Source: Salegentibacter mishustinae
GTDB taxonomy: Bacteria; Bacteroidota; Bacteroidia; Flavobacteriales; Flavobacteriaceae
Assembly: GCF_002900095.1 (NCBI RefSeq)
Contig: NZ_LLKN01000002.1
Coordinates: 2,418,001-2,482,000 of the forward strand
Direction of reading: 5' to 3'
DNA length: 64,000 nt
The notes beneath the pieces are model-generated. The model saw nothing but the letters and a program-made list of their open reading frames with translations, was not told the origin of the DNA and ran no database searches. The translations under genes were made by a program, and so were the position numbers. Position 1 is the first letter of the stretch; each line of letters opens with the position of its first letter. This document shows, one piece after another, positions 51,844 to 59,975 of the stretch.

Positions 51844-52854
51844 TTACCAGCTTATCACGGCACTAGCCCACGTAAATCCGCTACCAAATGCGGCTAATAC
51901 CACAACATCTTCATCTTTAATCTTTCCTTTCTCCCAGGCTTCGCATAAAGCAATAGGAATAGACGCTGCAGTAGTGTTTCCATATTTCTGAATATTGTTA
52001 AAAATCTGGTCGTCACTTAATCCAAATTTTTGCTGCACAAATTGTGAAATTCTTAAATTGGCTTGATGCGGAATCAACATATCAATATCCTTAACTTCAA
52101 GTCCGTTGGCTTTTAAGCCTTCCATGATTACTTCAGAAAAACGCTGAATCGCATTTTTAAAAACAAATTGACCATTCATATAAGGATAATAAGGAATATC
52201 ATCTCCCTGCGGGTTTTCAGCAATAATTTCAGGAACCCAGTGCTCTGTACTTGGTCCTTTTAGAGAAAGTTCTAAAGCGTGTTTTCCTTCAGAATGTAAA
52301 TGAGTAGATAGAATTCCCTCACCATTATGATCGCTTCTTGTTAAAACCACTGCTCCTGCCCCATCACCAAAAATAACCGAAACCGAACGCCCACGGCTCG
52401 TAAAATCAAGTCCGCCACTGTGATTCTCACTACCAATAACCAGTACATTTTTATACATCCCGGTTTTTATAAATTGATCGGCAGTAGAAAGGCCGTAGAT
52501 AAATCCGCTGCATTGGTTTCTAACATCCAAAGCAGGACAGGTATTTATATCTAACATTTCCTGAACCTGCACTCCGCAACCAGGAAAATAATAATCTGGA
52601 CTAAGGGTTGCAAAAACGATCAGGTCAATATCATCTTTATCAATTTTAGCGCGCTCAATAGCAATTTTGGCAGCTTTCACACCCATAATAGCGGTAGAAT
52701 TACCATCTCCTTTTTTAATGTGCCGCCTTTCTTTGATACCGGTTCTCTCCTGAATCCATTCATCGCTGGTATCCATTATTTTGGCCAAATCATCATTAGT
52801 AACAACATTCTCTGGCACATAACTCCCAACTCCGGCTATTTTAGATTGATACAT
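51844..52854 (-). CDS. 3-Oxoacyl-ACP synthase III (KAS III, FabH-like)
   Basis: A 336-residue thiolase-fold condensing enzyme with catalytic triad Cys115 (RNQCSGF), His263 (IPHQAN) and Asn293 (YGNTTAAS). It also has DEWIQERTGIKERR, FGDGAGAVVL and the C-terminal AAFGSGFTWASAVI. FabH-type enzymes start fatty acid synthesis from acyl-CoA and malonyl-ACP. The usual plsX/rpmF neighbours are absent, so this may be an accessory paralogue with different acyl specificity; hence no gene symbol. Confidence 0.92.
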   Translation of the reverse strand: MYQSKIAGVGSYVPENVVTNDDLAKIMDTSDEWIQERTGIKERRHIKKGDGNSTAIMGVKAAKIAIERAKIDKDDIDLIVFATLSPDYYFPGCGVQVQEMLDINTCPALDVRNQCSGFIYGLSTADQFIKTGMYKNVLVIGSENHSGGLDFTSRGRSVSVIFGDGAGAVVLTRSDHNGEGILSTHLHSEGKHALELSLKGPSTEHWVPEIIAENPQGDDIPYYPYMNGQFVFKNAIQRFSEVIMEGLKANGLEVKDIDMLIPHQANLRISQFVQQKFGLSDDQIFNNIQKYGNTTAASIPIALCEAWEKGKIKDEDVVVLAAFGSGFTWASAVISW

Positions 52855-52993
52855 ATTCTATTGTTTAGTATATTTAGACCTTATTCAATTTAAATTTAAG
52901 CATTTAATAAAAAACGGGGTCGCAATATAGTAAAGATTAACATTACTGCGATTATAGCCCCTTTTTATTTTCATTTCCAAAAACCACATTATT

Positions 52994-55453
52994 ATGAGAA
53001 AAATTTTTTTAAGTCTTTTCAGTTTAATGCTGAGTTTTCCTGCTCTCTTTGCACAGGAAGATCTAACCTACCAAAAACCACCCGAGGAAATCCTTGAACT
53101 GGTAGATGTACCACTAGCTCCTTCTACAATTTTAGATAGCGATGGTGAAATGATGGTATTCCTATATCGCGACCAATACAAATCTATTGCTGAACTTAGT
53201 GAAGAAGAACTAAGACTTGGCGGATTAAGAATTAACCCGGTAACAAACATTAGTAGTCGCGCCAGGTATTATAATAACCTGGAGGTTAAACCTATTGATG
53301 CCGAAACTCCAACCCAGGTAAAAGGTTTACCCGAAAATGCCCGCCTGGCAAATTTTAACTGGTCTCCAGATGAAACAAAAATAGCTTTTACCCATACTAC
53401 AAATAACGGGGTAGAGCTTTGGGTTATGGATTTGGAAAATGGCCAGGCCAAAAAGTTGACCGAAGCCAAGCTTAACGCGAATATGCGCGATGTGATTAAC
53501 TGGTTTAAAGATAATTCATCGGTATTAGTTAAAATGCTTCCTGAAGATCGTAAAGCTCTAATCAATACCGAAACTGCTATTCCTACAGGACCTACAGTTT
53601 CAGTAAGTGATGGGAAAGAAGCCCAAAATCGTACCTACCAGGATTTACTTAAAAATCCTAACGACGAATATAATTTTGAACAATTAGCTCGGTCAGAATT
53701 AGTAAAAGTAAATTTAGACGGTACTTCAGAGAAATGGATGGACGCTAAAATGTACAACAGCGTTTCATTCTCTCCAAACGGAGAATATGTGATGGTGAAT
53801 CACCTCAAAAAGCCTTTTTCTTATTTGGTTCCCTATTACAGGTTCCCTTCAGAAACAAATATTTACTCCATTGATGGAGATTTGGTAAACCAGGTAAACG
53901 ATGAGCCTTTATTGGAAGATCTACCCAAAGGTTTTATGTCTACTCAAACAGGTAGAAGAAATGTACAATGGCGCAGCGACAAACCGGCCACGCTGGTTTA
54001 CGTAAAAGCTTTAGATGAAGGAGATCCTGAAATTGAAGTTGATTTTAGAGATGAAGTTTTTGTTTTAGAAGCTCCATTTAGCGGGGAAGGAAATTCTATC
54101 CTGAAAACCCAGGATCGTTTTTCTGGAATTACCTGGGGAGATGATGAAATTGCTATTGCCTATGATTATTGGTGGAATACACGTAATACAAAAACCTATG
54201 TTTTTAATCCATCTGATGCTTCAGAAGAGCCGGAAGTGATCTTTGACAGGAATTATCAGGATCGTTACAGCGACCCTGGAAGTTTTGTGACCACAAAAAA
54301 TGATTTTGGCCAGAGCATTTTAAAACTGGATGGTGAAGATGCTTTTCTGCTTGGTGACGGTTATAGCGAGGAAGGACAATTTCCTTTTGTAGATAAAATT
54401 GACCTGGAAGATGGCGAAACCGAACGCCTATACCAATCTGAATACAACGACAAGAAAGAGACTCTTGTAGAGGCTTTAGATATTGAAGATGGAGAAATCC
54501 TGGTAAGGATAGAATCGGCTACCGAATATCCTAATTATTATATTAGAGACATAAACGATAAAGAAGACCTAACACAAATCACTTCTTTTGAAAATCCTTT
54601 TAAAAGTCTTGAAAACGTAAGTAAAGAAGTAATTACTTACGAGCGCGAAGATGGGTTGGAACTAAACGGAACACTTTATTTACCTGCCGGTTTTGACAAA
54701 GAAAACCCTGAAGAACATCCTATGATCGTTTGGGCTTACCCAAGAGAATACAAGGATAAAAATTCGGCTTCACAGAATACTTCAAACGCAAACGACTTCA
54801 CTTATCCTTATTATGGCTCGCCAATCTATTGGGTAAACCGAGGTTATGTAGTATTAGACGATGCTTCTTTCCCAATTATTGGAGAAGGTGAAGAAGAACC
54901 AAATGACAGCTTTAGAAAACAACTGGTTGCAAATGGAAAAGCAGCAATTGATGCTGTTGCCGAAATGGGTTATATAGATCGTAATCGTGTTGCAGTTGGT
55001 GGCCATAGTTATGGCGCTTTTATGACGGCAAACCTGTTATCCCATTCTAATCTTTTTGCGGCCGGGATTGCCAGAAGTGGTGCTTATAACAGAACCCTAA
55101 CTCCTTTCGGTTTCCAGAGTGAAGAGAGAAGCTATTGGGAAGCTCCGGAGGTTTATTATAATATGTCTCCTTTTATGCACGCCGATAAAATGAAAACCCC
55201 GCTTTTATTGATTCACGGGGAAGCAGATAATAATTCGGGAACTTACCCTATGCAAAGTGAGCGTTATTTTAACGCCTTGAAAGGACTGGGCGCTACTGCA
55301 CGTTTGGTAATGTTGCCAAAGGAAAGTCATGGTTACAGCGCCAAAGAATCTGTTCTACATGTACTTTGGGAGCAAGACCAGTGGCTAGAACAATACGTGA
55401 AGAATAAAGAAAAGGCAGGAAATATTGAAACTGCAGAGGAAATGAAAGATTAA
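52994..55453 (+). CDS. Exported S9 family prolyl-oligopeptidase-type serine peptidase
   Basis: An 819-residue enzyme with a signal peptide (SLFSLMLSFPALFAQ, cleavage near 21), a beta-propeller region at about 60-530 (FNWSPDETKIAFTHTT, VSFSPNGEYVMVNH) and a C-terminal alpha/beta-hydrolase domain. The triad is Ser672 in GGHSYGAFM, Asp745 in GEADNNSG and His779 in ESHGYS. The arrangement resembles glutamyl endopeptidase-like S9 enzymes. Likely a periplasmic peptidase. The leader carries a hairpin (TCGCA/TGCGA with GTAA/TTAC, 52916-52961) followed by TTTTTATTTT; its role is unknown. Confidence 0.92.
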   Translation: MRKIFLSLFSLMLSFPALFAQEDLTYQKPPEEILELVDVPLAPSTILDSDGEMMVFLYRDQYKSIAELSEEELRLGGLRINPVTNISSRARYYNNLEVKPIDAETPTQVKGLPENARLANFNWSPDETKIAFTHTTNNGVELWVMDLENGQAKKLTEAKLNANMRDVINWFKDNSSVLVKMLPEDRKALINTETAIPTGPTVSVSDGKEAQNRTYQDLLKNPNDEYNFEQLARSELVKVNLDGTSEKWMDAKMYNSVSFSPNGEYVMVNHLKKPFSYLVPYYRFPSETNIYSIDGDLVNQVNDEPLLEDLPKGFMSTQTGRRNVQWRSDKPATLVYVKALDEGDPEIEVDFRDEVFVLEAPFSGEGNSILKTQDRFSGITWGDDEIAIAYDYWWNTRNTKTYVFNPSDASEEPEVIFDRNYQDRYSDPGSFVTTKNDFGQSILKLDGEDAFLLGDGYSEEGQFPFVDKIDLEDGETERLYQSEYNDKKETLVEALDIEDGEILVRIESATEYPNYYIRDINDKEDLTQITSFENPFKSLENVSKEVITYEREDGLELNGTLYLPAGFDKENPEEHPMIVWAYPREYKDKNSASQNTSNANDFTYPYYGSPIYWVNRGYVVLDDASFPIIGEGEEEPNDSFRKQLVANGKAAIDAVAEMGYIDRNRVAVGGHSYGAFMTANLLSHSNLFAAGIARSGAYNRTLTPFGFQSEERSYWEAPEVYYNMSPFMHADKMKTPLLLIHGEADNNSGTYPMQSERYFNALKGLGATARLVMLPKESHGYSAKESVLHVLWEQDQWLEQYVKNKEKAGNIETAEEMKD

Positions 55454-55476
55454 AATTTAGGTTTTATACCTAAATT

Positions 55477-55590
55477 AGGCTGTTTGAGAAGCTCTTCTTC
55501 CGTCAAGCTGAACTTGTTTCAGCTTCTAACATCATAGATCCTGAAACAGGTTCAGGATGACGATTTTAAGTCTTCTCAAACAGCCTTTTT
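55477..55590 (+). repeat. REP-like double hairpin nested in a terminator stem (S9 peptidase end)
   Basis: Outer arms AGGCTGTTTGAGAAG (55477-55491) and its exact complement (55572-55586) form a 15-bp stem followed by TTTT. Inside are inverted arms 55501-55529 and 55535-55562, each beginning CGTCA and ending TCTA(A) when read inward. Each arm is also a self-hairpin: AAGCTGAA/TTCAGCTT on the left and ATCCTGAA/TTCAGGAT on the right. Confidence 0.8.
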
Positions 55591-55691
55591 TAATTCAGTG
55601 TTTATGAGAAAATTTTTCGGAAATCCTGGTTGAAAATTCCTATTTGAAACGGAAGAATTTAGCATCTCATTTAGCGACCAAAAATAGGAAA

Positions 55692-55723
55692 AGCGCTGTT
55701 ACCATAGGGACGGTAACAACGCT
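55692..55723 (-). terminator. Terminator of the ABC1 kinase gene
   Basis: Stem AGCG(C)TGTTACC / GGTAACA(A)CGCT with an 8-base loop and one central mismatch, followed on the minus strand by TTTTCCTATTTT. With the composite repeat at 55477-55590 it accounts for most of the 304-bp convergent gap 55454-55757; no gene is seen there. Confidence 0.78.
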
Positions 55724-55757
55724 CTTCCACAACCTAACCAATAAATAAAACCAACAA

Positions 55758-57068
55758 TTATGACATATAATCGCGGAACCTATTAACTTCTATCTTTGCT
55801 TTGAGATCGTGCAGTAAATTATATAATCCAAAAAATGTGCGGTTTATATAAAGAAAGTGTTTACTTCCTCTATTTCCATTCATTTTTCGCAATTCGGTAT
55901 CCTTACTATATTTTTCGCTGAGTGCTGTAATTGAATTCCAAAAGCTTTCGTCTGCAAAATCAAAAGTCTCTTCGTGAAATGGACCTGTGAATAAGCTCAG
56001 CATCTCATAAAACAACTCTGAAAAATATTTGATCTCTCGCTCAGAATCATCTTCTCGTAAAATTTCTAATTGAAAAAGTTTCTCGTTGAAAAATTCAGGA
56101 TTATCAATATTTTCTTTTTTTGCCAGTTCAAAGTAAGGCACATAGAAATCATCTGGCACCTGCTTGATACAACCAAAATCTATAGCAATTAGATTAGCTT
56201 CTTTATCAATAAGGAAATTTCCCGGGTGAGGATCGGCGTGCACTTCTTTTAGACCGTGCATTTGGTACATATAAAAATCCCAAAGTGCCTGCCCAACCTT
56301 ATTCGCTTTTTCCTGGTCTGTATTTTCCTTTGCAAATTCACTTAAATGTTTCCCATTCATCCAATCCATCGTGATTATTCGCTCACTGGATAGATCTTCG
56401 TAATATTTAGGAAATTTAAGATTAGGAATATGTGCACAGGCTTCAGAAATTTCTTTACTCTGTTTTACTTCTAGAATGTAATCAGTTTCCTCGAGCAATT
56501 TTCCTTCAACTTCTTTAAAATACTTTGCGGAATCCTTACCCTGAAGATTAAACATTCGGGTAGCAATAGGTTTAACCATTGCAAGATCTGAACTTATACT
56601 ATCTGCAACGCCGGGATATTGAATTTTCACAGCAAGTTTTTTCCCATCTTTTTCGGCTTTGTGAACCTGGCCAATGCTGGCAGCATTCACAGATTCGCTC
56701 GCAAATTTATCGTATAATTCTTCAGGGTAAGCTCCGTTATATTTTTTAAATGTTTTTCTAACTAAAGGAGCAGAGAGCGGCGGCACACTAAATTGCGCCA
56801 AACTAAATTTCTCTACATAGGCATTTGGCAAAAGGCTTTTTTCCATAGAAAGCATTTGCGCGACTTTAAGAGCACTTCCTTTTAAGCTTTTCAGGCTATC
56901 ATAAATATCATCGGCATTATCCTTATCTAATTCGTCTCTTGTAAAGTCAGAATTAAAAGCTTTTTTGCTGTAATATTTAAGGTAATTGCCTCCTAACTTC
57001 ACTCCGGTTTGCATCAGTTTTGAAGTTCGGCCAATTTTGCCGGTTGGTATGTTATCTATTGTTTTCAT
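55758..57068 (-). CDS. ABC1/UbiB-like atypical kinase
   Basis: A 436-residue member of the ABC1/UbiB/ADCK family. The KxGQ motif appears as K68-V-A-Q71 (LKVAQMLSMEKSLLP), a Gly-to-Ala change. The Ala-rich loop SVNAASIGQVHKAE, the catalytic Lys in LAVKIQYPGV, the catalytic loop VHADPHPGNFLID and the metal Asp in IAIDFGCIKQV are intact. No membrane helix is evident. Family members support isoprenoid quinone synthesis; with menaquinone genes 30 kb away that is possible but not shown. It lies 21 bp downstream of the TetR-type gene. Confidence 0.88.
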   Translation of the reverse strand: MKTIDNIPTGKIGRTSKLMQTGVKLGGNYLKYYSKKAFNSDFTRDELDKDNADDIYDSLKSLKGSALKVAQMLSMEKSLLPNAYVEKFSLAQFSVPPLSAPLVRKTFKKYNGAYPEELYDKFASESVNAASIGQVHKAEKDGKKLAVKIQYPGVADSISSDLAMVKPIATRMFNLQGKDSAKYFKEVEGKLLEETDYILEVKQSKEISEACAHIPNLKFPKYYEDLSSERIITMDWMNGKHLSEFAKENTDQEKANKVGQALWDFYMYQMHGLKEVHADPHPGNFLIDKEANLIAIDFGCIKQVPDDFYVPYFELAKKENIDNPEFFNEKLFQLEILREDDSEREIKYFSELFYEMLSLFTGPFHEETFDFADESFWNSITALSEKYSKDTELRKMNGNRGSKHFLYINRTFFGLYNLLHDLKAKIEVNRFRDYMS

Positions 57069-57089
57069 GGTAATTTGAGGTAGACTTTC

Positions 57090-57758
57090 TTAAGCCATTT
57101 TTTCTTTCCATAGGAATTTTCCTAAATCTATAACCCTTTCTAGAGGGGTATTGTCGAACACATCAAAAACAGTGTTTACTGACTTTTCTATCGCAACATC
57201 AGTGCTTTCAAATTGAGCAGAATTGTCATCCATCCAAAATTTCATTAGGAACATTAGTTGTACCCAGGCTGCTTCAGAAAATATTTTTTCTGATTGCTGT
57301 AAAGCCTGAACTCCTTTATCTGCATTACCGTCCTGGATTAGATCTCTGGCAAAGGATTTTACTCTTTTCCTTAATCCTTTTAATTGCTGAAGATTTTTAA
57401 GTTGACTTTCATGCTCCTTCAATGAAAAGAGCACATAACTTCTATTTGCAGTCAGCATTTCAAAGAAGGTGTAATAGAAGGTGAGCATCTTTTCACGGTT
57501 GGTGAAAGTCTCAAACTCAGGACTTTTATGAAGCACGGTGATAGTGTGCTCGTAGAATCTTTCCCAAATTCCTTTCTGCAATCCTTCAAAACTTCCATAG
57601 AAATTGTAGAATTCCTCTTCCTTGATCTTATTCTCCTTACAAAATTTATAAACCGTTTTAGGACGCTTCTCTTCTTCCAATACATAATCCATATATATTG
57701 AAATAAGCTTGTCATTATCTAAAACTTTCTTCGTTGTATTTTTTTTAGCTGTAGCCAT
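57090..57758 (-). CDS. TetR family transcriptional regulator
   Basis: A 222-residue protein with an N-terminal helix-turn-helix region after a basic tail (MATAKKNTTKKVL), reading PKTVYKFCKENKIKEEEFYNFYGSFEGLQ, the TetR HTH pattern. An all-helical C-terminal domain of about 150 residues follows, suited to ligand binding and dimerisation. It heads the operon with the ABC1 kinase. A 10-bp inverted repeat overlaps its promoter, consistent with autoregulation. The ligand is unknown. Confidence 0.82.
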   Translation of the reverse strand: MATAKKNTTKKVLDNDKLISIYMDYVLEEEKRPKTVYKFCKENKIKEEEFYNFYGSFEGLQKGIWERFYEHTITVLHKSPEFETFTNREKMLTFYYTFFEMLTANRSYVLFSLKEHESQLKNLQQLKGLRKRVKSFARDLIQDGNADKGVQALQQSEKIFSEAAWVQLMFLMKFWMDDNSAQFESTDVAIEKSVNTVFDVFDNTPLERVIDLGKFLWKEKMA

Positions 57759-57775
57759 AATTGTTATTTCTTTTT

Positions 57776-57822
57776 CAAAGATACACTTTTGTTTAAGTTT
57801 TAATTCATAATATTAAACAAAA
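57776..57822 (-). promoter_or_regulatory. Promoter and inverted-repeat operator of the TetR/ABC1 operon
   Basis: On the minus strand the -7 box TATCTTTG (57783-57776) fully matches TAnnTTTG, 17 bases before the ATG. Directly upstream lies a perfect inverted repeat TTTTGTTTAA-N16-TTAAACAAAA (57787-57796 and 57813-57822) that covers the -33 region. A binding site for the TetR protein is inferred. Confidence 0.6.
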
Positions 57823-57899
57823 AGTTTGTTAAATATATTCTTTGGTTAAATTGTGTTTCAGAAAGTTAGACGCTATGCTGCGTTTCACATTACAGCTTA

Positions 57900-57912
57900 T
57901 GTCAGTTTGTCA
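57900..57912 (+). promoter_or_regulatory. TGTCA-N3-TGTCA motif upstream of htpG
   Basis: TGTCAGTTTGTCA, 68 bases before the htpG ATG. The same repeat with the same spacer length lies between hsp20 and the DUF2254 gene at 12863. Confidence 0.45.
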
Positions 57913-57980
57913 GCGGAGTTTTAATGGTATTTTTTTTGACTATAAAAAGGCAACGTAAAATATTATTAAAACAAACATAT

Positions 57981-59867
57981 ATGGCAACCGGAAAAATTAA
58001 TGTTTCTGTAGAGAACATTTTCCCACTGATAAAGAAGTTTCTTTACAGTGACCACGAAATCTTTTTAAGGGAGTTAATCTCTAATGCGACTGATGCAACC
58101 TTAAAATTAAAACACCTTACCGATATTGGCGAAACCGATGTAAAATATGGTAACCCGGTAATTGAGGTAAAGATTGACAAAGAGGGCAAAAAACTTCACG
58201 TTATAGACCAGGGTGTTGGAATGACGAAAGAAGAAGTTGAAAAATATATTAATGAAGTAGCTTTCTCTGGTGCTGAAGAATTCCTTGAAAAATATAAAGA
58301 CTCTGCTAAAGACAGCGGAATTATTGGTCATTTTGGTCTAGGGTTCTATTCTGCCTTTATGGTGGCAAACAAAGTAGAGATCCTTACCAAATCTTACAAA
58401 GATGACCAGGCTGCACATTGGGTTTGTGAAGGTACTACTGATTTCACACTGGAAGACGCCGATAAAAAAGAGCGAGGAACCGAAATCATACTTCATATAA
58501 ATGAAGAAGATGAAGAGTTCTTAGAAGAAAACAGGATTCAGGAATTATTGGTAAAGTATAACAAGTTTATGCCTATCCCAATTAAGTTTGGTACAAAGGA
58601 AGAAACTTTACCATTACCAGAAGATGCTCCTGAAGATGCTGAGGCTGAAACCAAAACGGTAGATAACATCATCAACAATCCTTCTCCAGCCTGGACTAAA
58701 CAGCCAACCGATTTAGAAGACCAGGATTATAAAGATTTTTACCGCGAATTGTATCCAATGCAATTTGAGGATCCATTATTCCACATCCACCTTAATGTAG
58801 ACTACCCGTTTAATCTTACCGGAATTCTTTATTTCCCTAAGATGACGCAGGATATGAACATTCAGAAGGATAAAATTCAGCTTTATCAAAACCAGGTTTT
58901 TGTAACCGATAATGTTGAAGGAATTGTTCCGGAATTCTTAACCATGCTTCGCGGGGTTATAGATTCTCCAGATATTCCGTTGAACGTTTCCCGTTCTTAT
59001 CTTCAGGCAGATGGTGCCGTTAAAAAGATTTCCAGCTACATTACCCGTAAAGTAGCAGATAAATTGAAATCTCTTTTCAATAATAATCGTGAAGATTTTG
59101 AGCAAAAATGGAACGATATTAAGATCGTTATCGAATACGGAATGCTTTCTGAAGATAAATTCTACGAAAAAGCGCAGAAGTTTGCACTTTACCCAACCGT
59201 AGATAACGAGTATTATACTTTTGATGAACTTCAGGAGAAATTAAAAGATAACCAAACCGATAAGAATGGAAATCTAGTAGTGCTTTATGCTTCTAACCAG
59301 GATGAGCAACACAGTTATATTGATGCGGCTAAAGCCAAAGGTTATAAGGTATTGTTATTAGATTCTCCAATTATTTCTCACCTACTTCAAAAGATGGAAG
59401 GCGAAAAAGAGAAAATCTCTTTTGTTCGTGTAGACTCAGATCAGGTAGATAACCTTATCAAAAAAGACGAAGAGAAGATTTCAAAACTTTCTGAAGAAGA
59501 AAAAGAGAAACTTAAGGCAGACTTTGAAAAAGTAATTCCGAAGGAAAAATATACCGTTCAAATGGAAGCGATGGATAGCGACGCAGCGCCATTGCTAATC
59601 ACGCAACCAGAATTTATGCGCCGAATGAAGGAAATGCAGCAAACCGGTGGCGGCGGAATGTTTGGAATGGGAAATATGCCAGAAATGTATAACCTAGTGG
59701 TAAATACCAATCACCCGTTAATTTCCGAAATCCTAAATACCAAAACCGAGAAGAAACAGGAACGCTTAATTAAGCATTCTCTAGATCTTGCGAGATTATC
59801 TCAAAACCTGCTTAAAGGAGAAGAGCTTACTAATTTCGTAAAACGTAGTTTCGATATGGTAAAGTAA
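57981..59867 (+). CDS. htpG: Molecular chaperone HtpG (Hsp90)
   Basis: A 628-residue Hsp90. The N-terminal GHKL ATPase domain has FLRELISNATDA (catalytic Glu and metal Asn), VIDQGVGMTKEEV and IGHFGLGFYSAFM; the middle domain contains FPLNVSR-equivalent DIPLNVSRSYLQAD; the C-terminal dimerisation region ends in NFVKRSFDMVK. A charged linker near 215-235 is short, as in bacteria. The ATG at 57924 would add 19 residues (MVFFLTIKRQRK...) absent from the family, so MATGKINVSVE at 57981 is the start. It folds client proteins under stress. Confidence 0.96.
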   Translation: MATGKINVSVENIFPLIKKFLYSDHEIFLRELISNATDATLKLKHLTDIGETDVKYGNPVIEVKIDKEGKKLHVIDQGVGMTKEEVEKYINEVAFSGAEEFLEKYKDSAKDSGIIGHFGLGFYSAFMVANKVEILTKSYKDDQAAHWVCEGTTDFTLEDADKKERGTEIILHINEEDEEFLEENRIQELLVKYNKFMPIPIKFGTKEETLPLPEDAPEDAEAETKTVDNIINNPSPAWTKQPTDLEDQDYKDFYRELYPMQFEDPLFHIHLNVDYPFNLTGILYFPKMTQDMNIQKDKIQLYQNQVFVTDNVEGIVPEFLTMLRGVIDSPDIPLNVSRSYLQADGAVKKISSYITRKVADKLKSLFNNNREDFEQKWNDIKIVIEYGMLSEDKFYEKAQKFALYPTVDNEYYTFDELQEKLKDNQTDKNGNLVVLYASNQDEQHSYIDAAKAKGYKVLLLDSPIISHLLQKMEGEKEKISFVRVDSDQVDNLIKKDEEKISKLSEEEKEKLKADFEKVIPKEKYTVQMEAMDSDAAPLLITQPEFMRRMKEMQQTGGGGMFGMGNMPEMYNLVVNTNHPLISEILNTKTEKKQERLIKHSLDLARLSQNLLKGEELTNFVKRSFDMVK

Positions 59868-59893
59868 TTTCTTCCTAGGAGGAAAATTTTGAG

Positions 59894-59927
59894 AAGGCCT
59901 GGAAACTTAACTTTCCAGGCCTTTTTA
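59894..59927. terminator. Bidirectional terminator between htpG and hybrid kinase
   Basis: AAGGCCTGGAAA / TTTCCAGGCCTT, a perfect 12-bp stem with a 6-base loop, then TTTTTATTTT on the plus strand. Confidence 0.92.
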
Positions 59928-59975
59928 TTTTATATAAACTAGAAGTTTGAAAAAGATAGATAGAGAACAAAAAGT

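Noticed and set aside
55759-55785. Typical-looking flavobacterial leader (ACCAACAATTATG) opening an 8-codon peptide
   Set aside because: The peptide overlaps the end of the ABC1 kinase gene and stops at once; no gene is supported, though it could be a relic.
57924-57980. Upstream ATG of htpG giving a 19-residue extension
   Set aside because: Hsp90 proteins begin at the MATGKINVSVE-like residue; the extension is basic and hydrophobic without homology and lies close to the putative stress motif.
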